In this document: one piece after another, positions 49,901 through 61,306 of the stretch
How positions within the stretch are numbered: the first letter of the stretch is position 1
Layout of the letters: every line of letters begins with the position of its first letter
From: Paramarasmius palmivorus
Lineage: Eukaryota > Basidiomycota > Agaricomycetes > Agaricales > Marasmiaceae
Assembly (NCBI GenBank): GCA_037176845.1
Contig: JAYKXP010000115.1
Coordinates: forward strand, 94,799-158,798
Direction: 5' to 3'
Length of the DNA stretch: 64,000 nt
Program-made: the position numbers and the translations under genes
Notes under the pieces: model-generated
Database searches by the model: none
What the model was told of the DNA's origin: nothing
The model's input: only the letters and a program-made list of their open reading frames with translations

Positions 49901-51187
49901 GTGGATACTCACCATTTTGGGTCTCAATTTTCATGTCGTACGGGCGATGAGGTGGCATTCTACTGGCTTCCTTAGCTGAGAAGACTTTGATGAAGCAATG
50001 GTATTCCTTGGGGACTATGTGCTCGAACTTTGCGCGTTCCTCCGAAGTCATCTCACCTTTAATGTCTTCGTTGGTGCCTTCAACTGTGGCTCAAATAGCT
50101 TCACAGTCGGCTTTCTCATCATCGTTTTTGCCATCCTGAGACTCTGAAGGAAGCATTCACAAAGAATAAATTTCATGACCTTGTTTGATAAGGGACATGA
50201 ATGGCACTGCTCCAATGAGACTGATTGGTGGTCCTTCAGTTGATGGACAGAAAGTGCCCTTTTCTTGAGTCTCAGGTCCTCGTTCTTTGAATGTCGTTAT
50301 TGGGGTGTTAAGAGGTGAATTGTTTGAAGGAAAAGGGGAAGGAGAACTGATAGGCGTCGTTGGACTGATGAATGTGTCATTAGTCGTAGGAAAGGGTTTT
50401 GAATTAAAATACTCATCGAGTTCATCTTGGTGCAGGAGTAAAGGGTCTTCATCCTCTAGTGTGCTGGGGATGTGGGAATATAATGTTTGCGGCTCCTCCT
50501 CCTCTTCGATAGTGGCTTTCATTTGTGGGATTGTTTTTCCTTGATTCATGGCTTGTTCTTGTAGATAGGTGATCATCTCGTCCACTCGTAACATCAATGG
50601 TTCATTCAGTTCTAAGGGTCGATTTGGCCGTTCATCCATTTCCGGTTCCAGTTCCTCTTCGATTGTTGGGGGTCGGGATTTGAGGTTGAGATTGCAAATG
50701 ATGGTCCCCGCGAGATGTTCATGATGATCTAGGGAAAGACGAAGACGAGACCAGTGGATGGCCGGATTGTATTTTTGAAGCCATGGTAAACCTAGAACGA
50801 TGTTGACCGAGGGGTGTAGCTTCGTGATGAGCATCAGTTCTGGATCCAAGGTACGGTTTCCAACTTGAAGGGTTCCCTTGTATCCTTGGGTAATGAGTCC
50901 TGAAGATGTTTCTTTGCCGTCGAATAGAGTAAGCCGGATAGGGTTGTTGAGATTGACGATGTTTTGAGGATCCTGATTGGCGGTATAGTCGTTGATAAAT
51001 ATTCTTGATGCACCTGAATCAAGCAGGGCGTTTTCGGTAGTATTGGTTTCGGAAAGAGTGGTTGAAATGATAAATGCATCTTCTGTTCGCGAGGTTAAAT
51101 AGGCCGTATCATAGGTGGTTTCGTCGAGATTGTGAGAGGAAAAATTGGCGCATAGTTGAGCTGAAGGTGTTGGTGATGATGCAGGGC
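46989..51187 (-). pseudogene. pol: gypsy-2 pol: protease, RT, RNase H, integrase, chromodomain
   Basis: Minus strand, in the -1 frame to gag. Protease LLDSGASRIFIND (about 51020), RT core (LCVDFRALNRLTKRNN, VVYLDDILIFS), RNase H (ESDASDYAIAAI, YSDHHNLQYF), integrase finger (HHDHKLRGHPG, CHGCARAKS), core (VDHIIELP, IISDRGTTFVS, AYHPESDGQTER) and chromodomain (WEGYEPHEDTW). Six in-frame TGA: 50157, 50091, 47826, 47460, 47223 and 47013. At four of these gypsy-1 has Arg in the same place. The frame from 50051 to 47826 is uninterrupted for 741 codons. The end is TAG at 46989. The frame continues upstream past the gag stop, so the start is not fixed. Confidence 0.92.
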
Positions 51188-51272
51188 TCAGACTTCCCCC
51201 TCCTCTAGGGTCGGAGCCCCCTGCTTGTTTCCCAAATCTTCTTCGTCGTTGATATCTTCAAGGCCAAATATG
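51188..51272 (-). pseudogene. gag: gypsy-2 gag, last part
   Basis: The C-terminal end of gag, rich in Glu and Asp (GLEDINDEEDLG, LEEGEV), stopping at TGA 51188. The stop is in the same position as the gag TAG of gypsy-1 at 7983 (EGEV-stop against ERED-stop), so it is taken as natural. The preceding gag residues lie across copia-B at 55611-55733. Confidence 0.75.
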
Positions 51273-51587
51273 TGTTGGAAATATAGAACGTTTATATTTA
51301 CATATGCATGCCACATCTTAGAATATCTCTTTGCCCCATCGTATTGTTTCACTTAACCCACTTACTTACAGGAAGCCACACAAAGCCACAGTTATTTCTA
51401 TCGCGTCTATACTTGTACTATTAGGTTTATCTTTCATCCCCTACTCATGTATAAAACCTAGACAGAAAACCCTACAATAATTATCAGTTCATCTTGTGTT
51501 CTCTAAAGGCCTCTGGTCATCTGCTATCGTTTATTCGCGCTTACCTGCGCTATCGCGGCTGACAGAGTTCAATCTAAAACTCTGACA
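51273..51587 (+). repeat. 5' LTR of copia-B
   Basis: 315 bp, TGTTGGAAATATAG...AACTCTGACA, TATA-like box at 51450. Its last 28 bases equal those of copia-A except for single changes, while the first half has diverged. Confidence 0.92.
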
Positions 51588-51600
51588 GGTTATGGGCCCC
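51588..51600 (+). other. primer binding site of copia-B
   Basis: GGTTATGGGCCCC, identical to copia-A; complementary to the anticodon arm of initiator tRNA-Met (half-tRNA priming). Confidence 0.75.
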
Positions 51601-51771
51601 GGTCTATAAACCTTAGCCGAACCAGAGTAATACCAATTTCATATTGGTATAGTGGCGAGTTTGGGACGCCGTAATATCCCCAAGGAACAAAGAACCAAGA
51701 TCATACATCGAGTGGCGAGCAGGGACGCCGGAATATCCCCTACCCAAAGCAAAGGACTATTGGACTAGTGT

Positions 51772-54700
51772 ATGTCCGATAGAGGTAGCCGTTATCAATC
51801 CAGAAGCGGTACCCCAGTATCAGGAACGTTCGATCCAGAACAAATATTACGAGGATCTAGGAACCCCAGCAGGAATCCTAGCAGGCAACCTACACCAGTA
51901 GGCAGTAGAACAGGCAGTCCATCAGGACAGCAACAGAGCATATCATCACATCCATCGAGGAATCCATCACGTATACCTTCTAGGAGACAGAGTCCAGTTG
52001 GAGGATTGCACACGCCACCAGTATCTTCCGCACAACCCACACTTCGAACAGATTTAATCTGTGTTCATTGGCCACATCAGTTCAACGTCGACGAACTACG
52101 AGATTGTTATTTAAATCTCAACAAACGGAAGTGGGAACTTTGCGAAGAACAACCGTGTTCAAACAGAAGAAATTGAGTCAGGACTCCAAAGGAAGCATTA
52201 TTAGTTGGAAATTTTAGGGATTGTGACGATCACAACGAAGAAGTAGTTCGAGGAAACGTCCTACGAACAACAGTACCAGAACCACAACCATTGGTATTCC
52301 CACCAGCGGGAACATCAGCTTCACAGGAAGAAACTGTTGAAGAAGAGATCGAACTTGGTGAAGAGTTCGAACAAGGATTAGGATTCGGTGAAGAATCTGA
52401 TAAAGAAGAACAGGACCTAGAAAAGGAGCAAGAGCAGGACAAAGAAGACTCAGAACAGGAATCAGAAGCTGATACTGATAAACCTGTATCTGACGAAGAC
52501 AAAGGAATACCTGCCGACGAAGAGAAGGATGATAAACCAGAATCACCCAGCATAGGTCCCAAACCCAAACCGAGAACACCATCTCCAAAGAGACCACCAC
52601 CAAAGGAAGAATCTATTGATTCAGACGAAGAAGAAGACAATATGTCTAAAGTGATTAAGGCATTCGATAAAGTGCTGGAACTCAAGCATGATGGATCTAA
52701 TTGGTCCATGTGGTCAACAAGGGTAGAAAGAGCTATCAGGTCAATCGGTTACAAGAAGTACTTGACCGATGAACTGGAAACGGACAATGACAAGGAGGCA
52801 GATGCAGACGCAGATCTGTTAAATGCCATTATAGGAAGACTCCCGGATACGATATTCAGGAGATACAAGCCAACGGAATTATCTCATAAACTATGGGAAG
52901 GATTAAAGAAGGACTACGACACAAAGAATCCTTTTACGGAAGCACATTTGGAACGAAAACTCTACACCGCAACCTGTACCGACATTTCCAAGGTCAACAA
53001 ACACATTGATGATCTACTCGAGATCAGAAATGAATTGGAAGGATTGAAGATCAAAGTTTTGGATGATCAATTCAAGAATGCCCTCATAGCTTCAGTGCCA
53101 AATTCACTGACTGCAACAATCACTGCACTTGTTACTGTTTGTAAACAGAACGAGGAGACATTGACAGTTGATGTACTCATCACTGCAATCCGAGCAGAAG
53201 CTAGTGGACAGACATTACGAAAACATCCAGAACGGGAAAAAGTCCATTATTCCCGAGATCATTCCAATAATAGAGGCCGAGGATTTAATAGCCGAGGAAA
53301 AGGCCGGAGACAATTTAATGATCGTCAGGGCGGAGATAACAGAGATCGGAAGGAAATCACATGCTTCAGATGTCAAGGAAAAGGGCATATCGCCGCAGGA
53401 TGTCGTTCAAAGCCGAAATCCAGGAAATCGGACGATGATTCCGAGGACAAAGAGAAGTCCAAGCCAGCTAAAGATAGCCAATCATGGAGAAAAGGCAAAG
53501 AGAAGGCAAGCAGTACCAAGGAAAGTGCTGTTAAAGCCATGGAAGAAGAAATATGGGAAGAAGGCACATGGTTAGCCAGGGAAATCCGAGCAGTGGAACA
53601 GTATAATCCACCGAAGGAATGGTTTTACGATGAAGAATTCGGAAACACCAAGGAAACTGAAGAGAAATCCGAGGAAACAGCATACATGGCCGTGGAAATG
53701 CACACCACGACGGCCACAATGGTCGATTTACAGACCCCGATTGATACCAAAGCGATCATATGCAGAGAAAATCGAATGGATCCTCAACAAGACGAAGCAG
53801 AACAGTTCCAAGACTGCCAGCAAAACTCCTATAAAAGCAAAGAGGAATATCGAGAACCAGCACCACCAGTACTCATCCCATCTACCGCTGTCAAAGCAAC
53901 CTCATCTCTAAACTCATCCTCATCTCTTAACATCGACATGTACAACAACAAGAACAGCTGGAAAGGCTACTACGAAAGCGAAAGCTGGCCATGCCCCCCA
54001 GTCGTCAACCGAACCTTCAAAGACGAACTTGTTAATGACTATTTCGTCAGATATCAGACCTATGACCCCAATTGTGAAGCCGGTACTTGCCACACACCCA
54101 AGACAGGTGATCGCACCGTCATTGGAGTAGTCCAGATCATCAGCGACTTCCTGGACGAAGGATTCGAGCACGTCACCATCGATCATAGGGTATGCTGATT
54201 GTGCTACAACAGTGCCAATCATACCTTTATGGGGGAGAAGGTCATTAGCAGGTGGTTGATTGAAGAGCCAGGCAAGAAGGAACACGTAGACGTGGCCGCC
54301 GCCTATAATGATATTTGGGCACAGGCAAAGGAAGAGAGGGATAGTGCACAGATGGCTACGGAGAAGTTCGAGGAGGAGGAAGGAGTAGTCAAATTCGTGT
54401 TCGACAGCGCCGCATCCTCACACATGACTCCTTACCGAAACGGTATCACCGAGCGCCAGGCCATCACTCACCGACCCATTGGAACACCTGAAGGAACCAC
54501 ATTCGCCGTCGAGAAGGGCAATTGCACTGTGTACACCACCAACAATTTCCAGTGGCACACGATCGTACTCGCCGACTGTCTACTCGTCCCCAAATTCAGA
54601 CACACGTTGGTATCTATCAGTAAACTCGCCGAGGACGGTTACGAAGTCATTTTCAGTGGCGACAACATCAGGATTCACAAAGGTTGGGAATGCATTTTGG

Positions 54701-54924
54701 ATATACTGAAGAAGGATGGTATCTATGCAGTGGAGGCTATAGAACACAAGCCAGGAGACCCTTTCCCAAGCCTAGTCAAAGCCAATTCACCGGAAATGCC
54801 AGCACTCATATCACTTCCTACCACACCAGAACCGGATCAGATCCCACTCGTCGAGGGGGAGCAAAAATCCAAATTTGAAGCTGATATCGCAACATCACCC
54901 AAAGAATCGACGAGATGGATCTAG
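51772..54924 (+). pseudogene. copia-B gag plus protease-like domain, two premature TGA
   Basis: One frame from ATG 51772 to TAG 54922, with TGA at 52174 and 54196. In order: a Ser/Arg/Pro-rich N terminus with repeated SRNPSR; an acidic stretch; a capsid-like region (WSMWSTRVERAIRSIGY, TIFRRYKPTELSHKLWEGL, LERKLYTATCTDISK); a CCHC knuckle CFRCQGKGHIAAGC (about 53360); a CxxC motif interrupted by the second TGA; and a protease-like block FDSAASSHMTPYRNG at about 54405 followed by LADCLLVPKFRHTLVSISKL. Ty1/copia proteases normally read DSG here; this copy has DSA, which may abolish cleavage. Directly after KDGIYAVEA the sequence goes to a tail ending PLVEGEQKSK, without integrase or RT. Confidence 0.85.
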
Positions 54925-55250
54925 ATGGAAAAGGTTTAGGCACCATCAATCGGAAAATCAACGAGATCATTACGAAGATTGATGGGATGCAGATCGACAA
55001 TGGAGATACATCGGCTAGAGGTGGACATAGAAGAGTCAGATTCCAGGAGGCTATTCGAACTGGAAAGAAGGACATTATCGCAGGACAATCATCAGGCACC
55101 AGGACAGTAAAGAAACCGTGGGTATCCAATCACACCAACAACGACAACACTCGCAACTACAGGAACATCAAGAAGAATCGCAATGAGTCCAGACTCCGCC
55201 GGGTCAAACATCGAAACCTCCGCGGAGAATATTTCAACAATCTGGATTAG
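54915..55250 (+). CDS. short basic C-terminal frame of copia-B
   Basis: An ATG frame of 111 codons (MDLDGKGLGTINRKINE) overlaps the end of the gag-protease frame in another phase and ends in a very basic tract (NIKKNRNESRLRRVKHR). Copia-A has a similar basic His/Arg-rich end fused in frame to its gag-like tail. In copia-B it is probably the same tail separated by a frameshift, and not an independent gene. Confidence 0.4.
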   Translation: MDLDGKGLGTINRKINEIITKIDGMQIDNGDTSARGGHRRVRFQEAIRTGKKDIIAGQSSGTRTVKKPWVSNHTNNDNTRNYRNIKKNRNESRLRRVKHRNLRGEYFNNLD

Positions 55251-55280
55251 AGTCAAACCTCAGACCATTCCATAATCCAA

Positions 55281-55294
55281 GGTTTGAGGGGGAG
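55281..55294 (+). other. polypurine tract of copia-B
   Basis: GGTTTGAGGGGGAG directly before the 3' LTR, identical to copia-A. Confidence 0.8.
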
Positions 55295-55610
55295 TGTTGG
55301 AAATATAGAACGTTTATATTTACATATGCATGCCACATCTTAGAATATCTCTTGACCCGCTCATATTGTTTCGCTTAACCCACTTACTTACAGAAAGCCA
55401 CACAAAGCCACAGTTATTTCTATCGCGTCTATACTTGTACTATTAGGTTTATCTTTCATCCACTACTCATGTATAAAACCTAGACAGAAAACCTTACAAT
55501 AAAATATCAGTTCATCTTGTGTTCTCTCAAACCCTCTGGTCATCTGCTATCGTTTATTCGCGCTTACCTGCGCTATCGCTGCTAACAGAGTTCAATCTAA
55601 AACTCTGACA
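55295..55610 (+). repeat. 3' LTR of copia-B
   Basis: 316 bp, starts TGTTGGAAATATAG and ends AACTCTGACA; followed directly by the ATATG duplication. Substitutions against the 5' copy are spread along it (for example CTTGACCCGCTCA against CTTTGCCCCATCG). Confidence 0.92.
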
Positions 55611-55733
55611 ATATGTCACCGTTGCCATCCATGGCGAGAAGGTGATCTTCTTGATCTTCGTCTTCTTCAATGGCCAATGCGGTGCGCAGGGTAGTCGTTT
55701 CTTGGGGATTGGATTGAGTATTCGGGCACTTCA
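55611..55733 (-). pseudogene. gag: gypsy-2 gag fragment upstream of the copia-B insertion
   Basis: The minus strand reads LKCPNTQSNPQETTTLRTALA and an acidic continuation, joined through the ATATG site to the gag end at 51272. LKCPN is the end of the zinc knuckle. Homology stops at 55733, in front of this cysteine, where the sequence changes abruptly. This is the truncation point of gypsy-2. Confidence 0.7.
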
Positions 55734-56480
55734 GTCACCCCCCATACAGGACCTATTAGGATAAACTCTCAAGGTGAGCAGTTTGGTCTTTAAGGTGGGT
55801 TCATTGATTGTGGTTACCTTGGTAGGTACTTACCTGCAATTCAAGATGTTGGTAAGGTTTTTTCCTGGCTTTATGTGATATTAAGTCCTGGGCAGCTGCC
55901 TCTCAGATATAAGAGTCCCTAGGCTGTTGCTTGGTTTTTGTTGGTAGATACCCCAATTTAGTGACGTGACAGGGGTGTCAGGGGTCCTCCTTCTTTGGAA
56001 TGGACCATAAATTGGGTATTTATCTACTGATGTTGCTCTTTCTCATGCCACTTATGCTTTTAACAACATCTCAGTATTGTGCAACCAATAAAAGGGTCAA
56101 TGCTTGGACAGAATTCCCATTTATCTCTTTAAAAGAGATGATTTTAGGTGGCCCATATGCTCAAGCTTCTGTGAGGCAGTCTACAGTAGTAATATTACAA
56201 TGCTCTGCCCAGTACATCTTGTATGATTCAGTAATCATGCTTAGAACTCACAGTTATTATATATGTTTTTATGTAGAGAGTAACAACAGGACATAGAACT
56301 GAACACGGGTATAGAATGGATGACTGGGGTAAATAGTATACAACTATTAAGACATATCATAACATAAACCATACTACTACAACTTCCGCCAATTTGAACA
56401 TTATGCCTGCTGTCCACTGTCAGAGGTAGCTGCCTAGCGTACTGAAAGGTAACTGCCTAATGGCATAGCAACAGTGCCTG
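55734..56480. other. AT-rich spacer, nothing recognised
   Basis: About 750 bp beyond the gypsy-2 break. A plus-strand frame at 56000-56296 starts with a hydrophobic stretch (LLMLLFLMPLMLL) but has no other support. No repeat edges were found at the break point. Confidence 0.4.
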
Positions 56481-56740
56481 GTAGCTACCTGTGATAGGGC
56501 AGCTACCTCTAATGTATACATCTGGTGGGTAGCTACCTGAGTGAGATATATCTGGTGGGTAGCTACCTGTGCCAGATATAATAGTTGGGCAGCCACCTGT
56601 GCTAGATATCATAGTTGGGCAGCTACCTATGCCATACATATTCCTTGGGCAGCTACCTATAACAGTTATATTTACTGGGTAGCTACCTCCGACACATAAA
56701 ATCAATCGGGCAGCTACCAGTGGCATATATTACTTCATGG
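56481..56740. repeat. 30-bp minisatellite with AGCTACCT core
   Basis: The core AGCTACCT (once AGCCACCT) recurs at 56501, 56531, 56561, 56591, 56621, 56651 and 56681, exactly 30 bp apart, with a degenerate copy at 56712 and partial copies before 56500. The unit is about GGGYAGCTACCTRTGYYAGA plus ten variable bases. Because 30 is a multiple of three, the minus strand keeps an open frame (56726-56457) of ten-residue repeats such as GSYPPDISHS and GSCPTMISST. There is no sign that it is translated. Confidence 0.85.
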
Positions 56741-57022
56741 GCAATCACCAACTTATGGTCCAACAATCACAGGATGGTTTATTGAGTGTATCTTGCTAGT
56801 TCTAAACACAAAATTTGAACCTACATAGGCACACAAGAGCATAATTGACATTTGATTCCAAATTAAGGGTGAATACTGATGAACAACCCCGATTATTTCT
56901 TGTTTCAAAGCATGTTTGAGATAAAAGCACGTTTGAGATAAAATCACATTGAGATTGATTATTTAATTTGGATCACAAACATGTCTCTAATAGTTCACAT
57001 AAAGAATATATATACCGAGGAG

Positions 57023-60000
57023 CTACCTAAGCTTTGATGAGCTGGTACCTGCACCTTCTGCCTCCAAACGCTGACGTTTTACTGGCCGCTTCCTTGAAGA
57101 ATCAAAGTAGTCAGTTGGCCCCTTATAACCAGGGGCGCCAATATAGGCACGCTCAGGTACAGGTCTCTTAGACCCGGCACCTGACTGCTGAGAGGAAGCC
57201 TGAGACGGTGGTTGAGTGCTGGAAGGACCCACCAGAACCTGCCGCAGGGCTGAAGAAGGTTTAATGACCTTCGTTGGCGCAACAGAGAGGCCCTTTACTG
57301 GCTGTATGGTTTGGGGGAGTATAAGCGACGCAGGTGGAACCGTTGGTTGATGGGAACGAGAAGGGATTGGGACAGCTTGTGTCAGTGTACGAGGAATCGT
57401 AGGCCTTGGTTTCTCGGGTTGAGGAGTGGCATGACGAACAGACACTGCCTTTGCTGGAACGTTGGAGGGGCGATTCTGAGCAGGCTTTCCATGACCTTTA
57501 CTGTGTGCAGTGACGTGTTTCGAGAGATCAATTTTAGGGAATAGCCGGCGTAGTTGAACTGAGGGGTGTTCGTCAAATGTGATCGGCGGGGGCGTAGGAG
57601 TACGTTGATCCTCCATAGGATCGTGAAATTGAAGCAGAACATCTGGTGGCTTTAAATGTGTTAACAACTTGTCGTTCAAATGAAGAGGATACTTACATCA
57701 GGTACAGCTTCCTCGTCACTAGCCTCATTGAGTAGATTGAAATGTGCCTTCCACAACTCATAGGCCTCACTTTCAGGGTGTAGAAGGTCGTCCAACATAG
57801 CATAGGCATCCCCGATGTGCCTATCCCCAGTACAAATGGCTTCATGAAGCGCAACCAGGGCTTCATGTGCTGATGCTAATGTAGGTGAGTAATGAGAATA
57901 AAACAACACAAAAAACATACCAGGAGTGTGTCCATCGTTATCTGTGATATCATTGTTCCCAACTAGAGGCTCTGAGTCTGACTCAACAGCATCATACTCA
58001 TTGAGGTTTTCTTCAACTGAAGGCAGTGATGCGGAACGCGACTTCGAAATCTACATCGTGTCAGCATGAGTGTTAATGCGATTGATAAGAGCAACATACC
58101 TTGAGGAAATGGCCAACCCAGGCACGATAAGCAGCAGTGCCGGGACGCAAATATGATCCAAGCAGCTCATAGCATGTGCTCTCATCGTAATCGGGGTCCT
58201 CATCCAAGGAGGATGCTGCTTGAAAAAGTGCATCTTCAATGTCTGTGTAACGCAGTCAATCCACAGCGTGATGTTGCATAAGAAGGGACCAACCTTGTAA
58301 TGGAACAGTTGGGTCAAGTCGGGGGTCTTCGTCGACATTGGGAACCGAAAGCTCACGGTTTGCTGTCCAATAAGATAAGCAACCAAAAGGAATGAGAGTA
58401 AAATCACTTACGTGGTGAATTCAGTACAAGCTGCTTCTGTTTGCCTACATGCACTTTGCGTTGAGGTAGTGCATCTTACAGAGGGACAACCACACGTACC
58501 TTTTCCTTTCGGAACACATGTGGCACTGTTATCATCATTGAAAACATCCCCTGACAATGATGAAGCTGGCTTTGCCGCAGCTTTTGCCTTCGGTTTAGCA
58601 GGGTCTGAGCAAAAGGTTAGGAACCACCACAATAGAAACGGTAGGCGTACATACTCGCAATATCGTTAGCGACTTGGGGAGCGTCGTTGGTGTCTTTCTT
58701 TGATTGTTTACGTCCACCTGCAGAGAAGAAATAAGAGAGGAACTTAGTGGACAAAGAAGAGTACTTACGTCCAGAGCGTTTGACCTTTTTAGGCTTCCCA
58801 GCATCTTCGGGATCTTCATCGTCTGAGTGGACCTCTTTACCAGTCACCCAGCTTTCGGAGTCGCGGGCATAGACGTAATCGGTACCGTCAACCATGCGAA
58901 CAATTGCTATGTTCTCTTGGTCCTCATGGGACATGTTCTTCTCCTCTGCAAGTAATCGTGAAGTCAAGTGTATGAAAGATAGCAACATAGAAGGCATACC
59001 ATCTGTCCACCGCTCGAAGTAAACACATTTTGGGGTTCTTTGCTGTTCAGCAGAGATCTTTCCATCGAGTAACTCCCTGATCCATTGTTCCTTGTCCGGG
59101 AGGAACTCGTCGTAATCGCCCTTGCGGCACTCCTTGGGACCCCCTGGAAGGCCAGGGAAAGGAACGTTGATAGGCCAATTGCAAAGGCGAAGTTGGAGAC
59201 TGGCTGCATTCCGCAAAAAGTTGTTCCAGGAGCATTCTTTTCCAGTCAACATTTCTGGATTGCGTAGATGAGACAAAACCCTATGAAGAGAAGATAAGGA
59301 CTCACTAATTTCAGCATGTGCTATACGTCCCATTATACGACGGCCTCGGTCGCGCTCACATACATGGGGGGTATGTCACGCCCACGCTTCGCCATCTCGA
59401 CCATCCTATGGTCCTGTTAGGATAGCATTTCAACTGGAAAGAAAAGACACACCTGAACATAGCCTCGAAGTTGAAAGTTTGCGCTTGGATATCAACACGA
59501 TGCTTGGCATGAACCTCGTGGAAATCGGGGGAGTTCCCCCAAATTGAGCTGGCAGACATGCCATTGGCGTCACGGCGAGTATCAATGAGGTACCCAAATA
59601 TGTGAACGCCATTATTAATGAGGGCATTATAGGCCTGGAATGAAAGGCGTCAGCGAAAAAGGATGGAACAAAGTTGCAACCTACCAGGGCAAGAAAGGGC
59701 TTGAGGATTTTGTGGGCCTGCGCCCGGAATGAACCACTCACTTTGGACTCATTGAGGATGTGGTCGATGAGCTTGCCATACCACTCAGCGTACCATACCA
59801 TTTCGTGAACGTCTGCCTCGGGCAAGGGTTGATCAGGGTGTGAAACAAACGTGCCAGGTTGGCCTTCAGCAACCTCATTGATGAAGGGCAGTTCAATGTC
59901 ATCAGGAAGGCAATTATTCCTCCAGCAGACGTAGTTATAGGCCTCCGACATTTGGTGTCGGTATAGCGCTGCTGGTACTAGTGTCAAAGATATAAGTCAT

Positions 60001-61167
60001 ACAGGTCACTGTGAACACATCTTGAACTCACCGTCATCAGGTTTCGGATGAAAATGGCTGTAAAACGCCTGGAAGGCATTGTACCGGTTGACCCCGCGCG
60101 GTGCGATTTGGATACCAGCTTTGAGGTAGTCTAGGCATCGCTGAACTGCAAGGTTGTTGGTGGAGGCGATCTTCTTCACCTCCATGAGATACTGCTCATG
60201 CACAGCATCTAACTGCGACTTGACATCCTTGGGGAGAGGCCCACGTGTTTTGAGCGACGGAGGAATGTCGGGATCATCGTCATCAATAACCGGATAAAGG
60301 TCACCATCGTCACAAGATGCAGAGGGAAAAGGTGTAGATTCAATGGCGCCGGCGCCGGCCAAGGACTGAGAAGTTTCGTGGGCAACCGTGGCGAGCTTCT
60401 TCTTCTGCTTCCAGCGCGTCTTGGTTGGAGACGTAGTCGCCAGAGCTGGAGTTGAAGCGGGGATTGCTGAAGCTTTGCGTTTGGCAGGACGAGGTTCCTC
60501 CTGGTCGTCCTCTTCAGAGTCTGATTGGATCCCCTTGCGGCGCCGTTGGCGGTGAAGTTCTTGACGAGTGGCCTCGTAATCTGACCCAGACTCATCGTCT
60601 AAGAGTGGGTTGACAGGACTGGTAGCAGGTGCATGAAGTGCAGGTGGCGAGGGCAGAGGAGAGGGAACATTGGGTGTGGGTGTTGTCCCAGGAGCCGGTG
60701 GAGGTGTTTGAGAAGGGATGGACACCTCACGAATAGGACTCAGGGTGGAATCGATAGGAATCTCTACATGTGATAGCACAAGTTTGCGCGGACGCGACGC
60801 TGTACAACAATTTTTTTTAATAAACAACACAAAGCGAAGTGGGACAACTGTACTTACTTGACGCTGATTCCATCAATGGAACCACAGGCTCCAGATCATT
60901 GTGGATTGAGGTCTCCTATATCGTACATTAGTATCTGAGTACAAACACCCAGAGGTAGCTACCTGGTCCGGTGGGGGATCTGATTGGGGACGCGGCTTCT
61001 ATGAATCGGTTCAGGAATGAACGTTACGGAGACGACAAAATTCTGACCTTTCTACGGCGAGTTGCGGGCTTGTTCTTGTTAGGCGTTGAGGTGGACAACG
61101 TCAATAGTGCACCCTGGTGGGTGCTCCGAGTGCGCATTTTGCTATTGCGCGTGTTGGGCTTGGGCAT
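57023..61167 (-). CDS. large multi-exon protein of unknown function, apparently intact
   Basis: ATG 61167 (MPKPNTRNSK) to TAG 57023. I can link about 17 exons by GT-AG introns of roughly 40-70 nt without meeting a stop; the protein would be about 1,100 residues. The N-terminal third is Pro/Ser-rich and acidic with basic patches (PPALHAPATS, RRRKGIQSDSEEDD), ending in a conserved-looking block (GVNRYNAFQAFYSHFHPKP). The middle looks folded (YNYVCWRNNCLPDDIELPF, VWYAEWYGKLIDHIL, NNGVHIFGYLIDTRRDANG, WIRELLDGKISAEQQ). The C-terminal 210 residues are Pro/Ser/Lys-rich and end with a nuclear-signal-like KRPVKRQRLE. Family not recognised. Some small exons are uncertain. The gene structure suggests a host or cargo gene under constraint. 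Confidence 0.7.
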
Positions 61168-61306
61168 GGTGGGACGCAAATTCCGAGGTAGCAACCTGTA
61201 GCTTTATGACTTCCAGGTTATGATCTATTTTTTCTCATGAGCTCTACGAAAACTCAAATTCGGAAAATCTTTATCACATTTTAACAAGTAACTATCTCTA
61301 CCATCT

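Larger units (their letters stand above)
51273..55610 (+). mobile_element. copia-B, non-autonomous Ty1/copia element with gag and protease-like domain (4,338 bp)
   Basis: LTRs of 315 and 316 bp, ATATG target duplication (51268-51272 and 55611-55615), the half-tRNA primer site GGTTATGGGCCCC at 51588, and polypurine tract at 55281. The interior encodes gag and a protease-like block but no integrase, reverse transcriptase or RNase H. The LTRs differ by roughly 15-18 changes, so this copy is older than copia-A. It is inserted in the gag of gypsy-2 on the opposite strand. Confidence 0.92.
44750..55733 (-). mobile_element. gypsy-2, chromodomain Ty3/gypsy element, 5'-truncated and split by copia-B
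   Basis: On the minus strand, from right to left: the end of gag (55733-55611, then 51272-51188 after copia-B), pol with protease to chromodomain (to 46989), an antisense intron-containing gene (45589-46882), a polypurine tract, and the 3' LTR (45308-44750). The layout is the same as gypsy-1, but the proteins are clearly diverged. The 5' LTR and most of gag are missing: homology ends at about 55733, just before the last zinc-knuckle cysteine. Pol has six TGA stops. Copia-B inserted in gag with ATATG duplicated on both sides. Confidence 0.9.

Noticed and set aside
56481..56740. CRISPR array
   Set aside because: The 30-bp units are directly adjacent with no unique spacers, and the window is eukaryotic.
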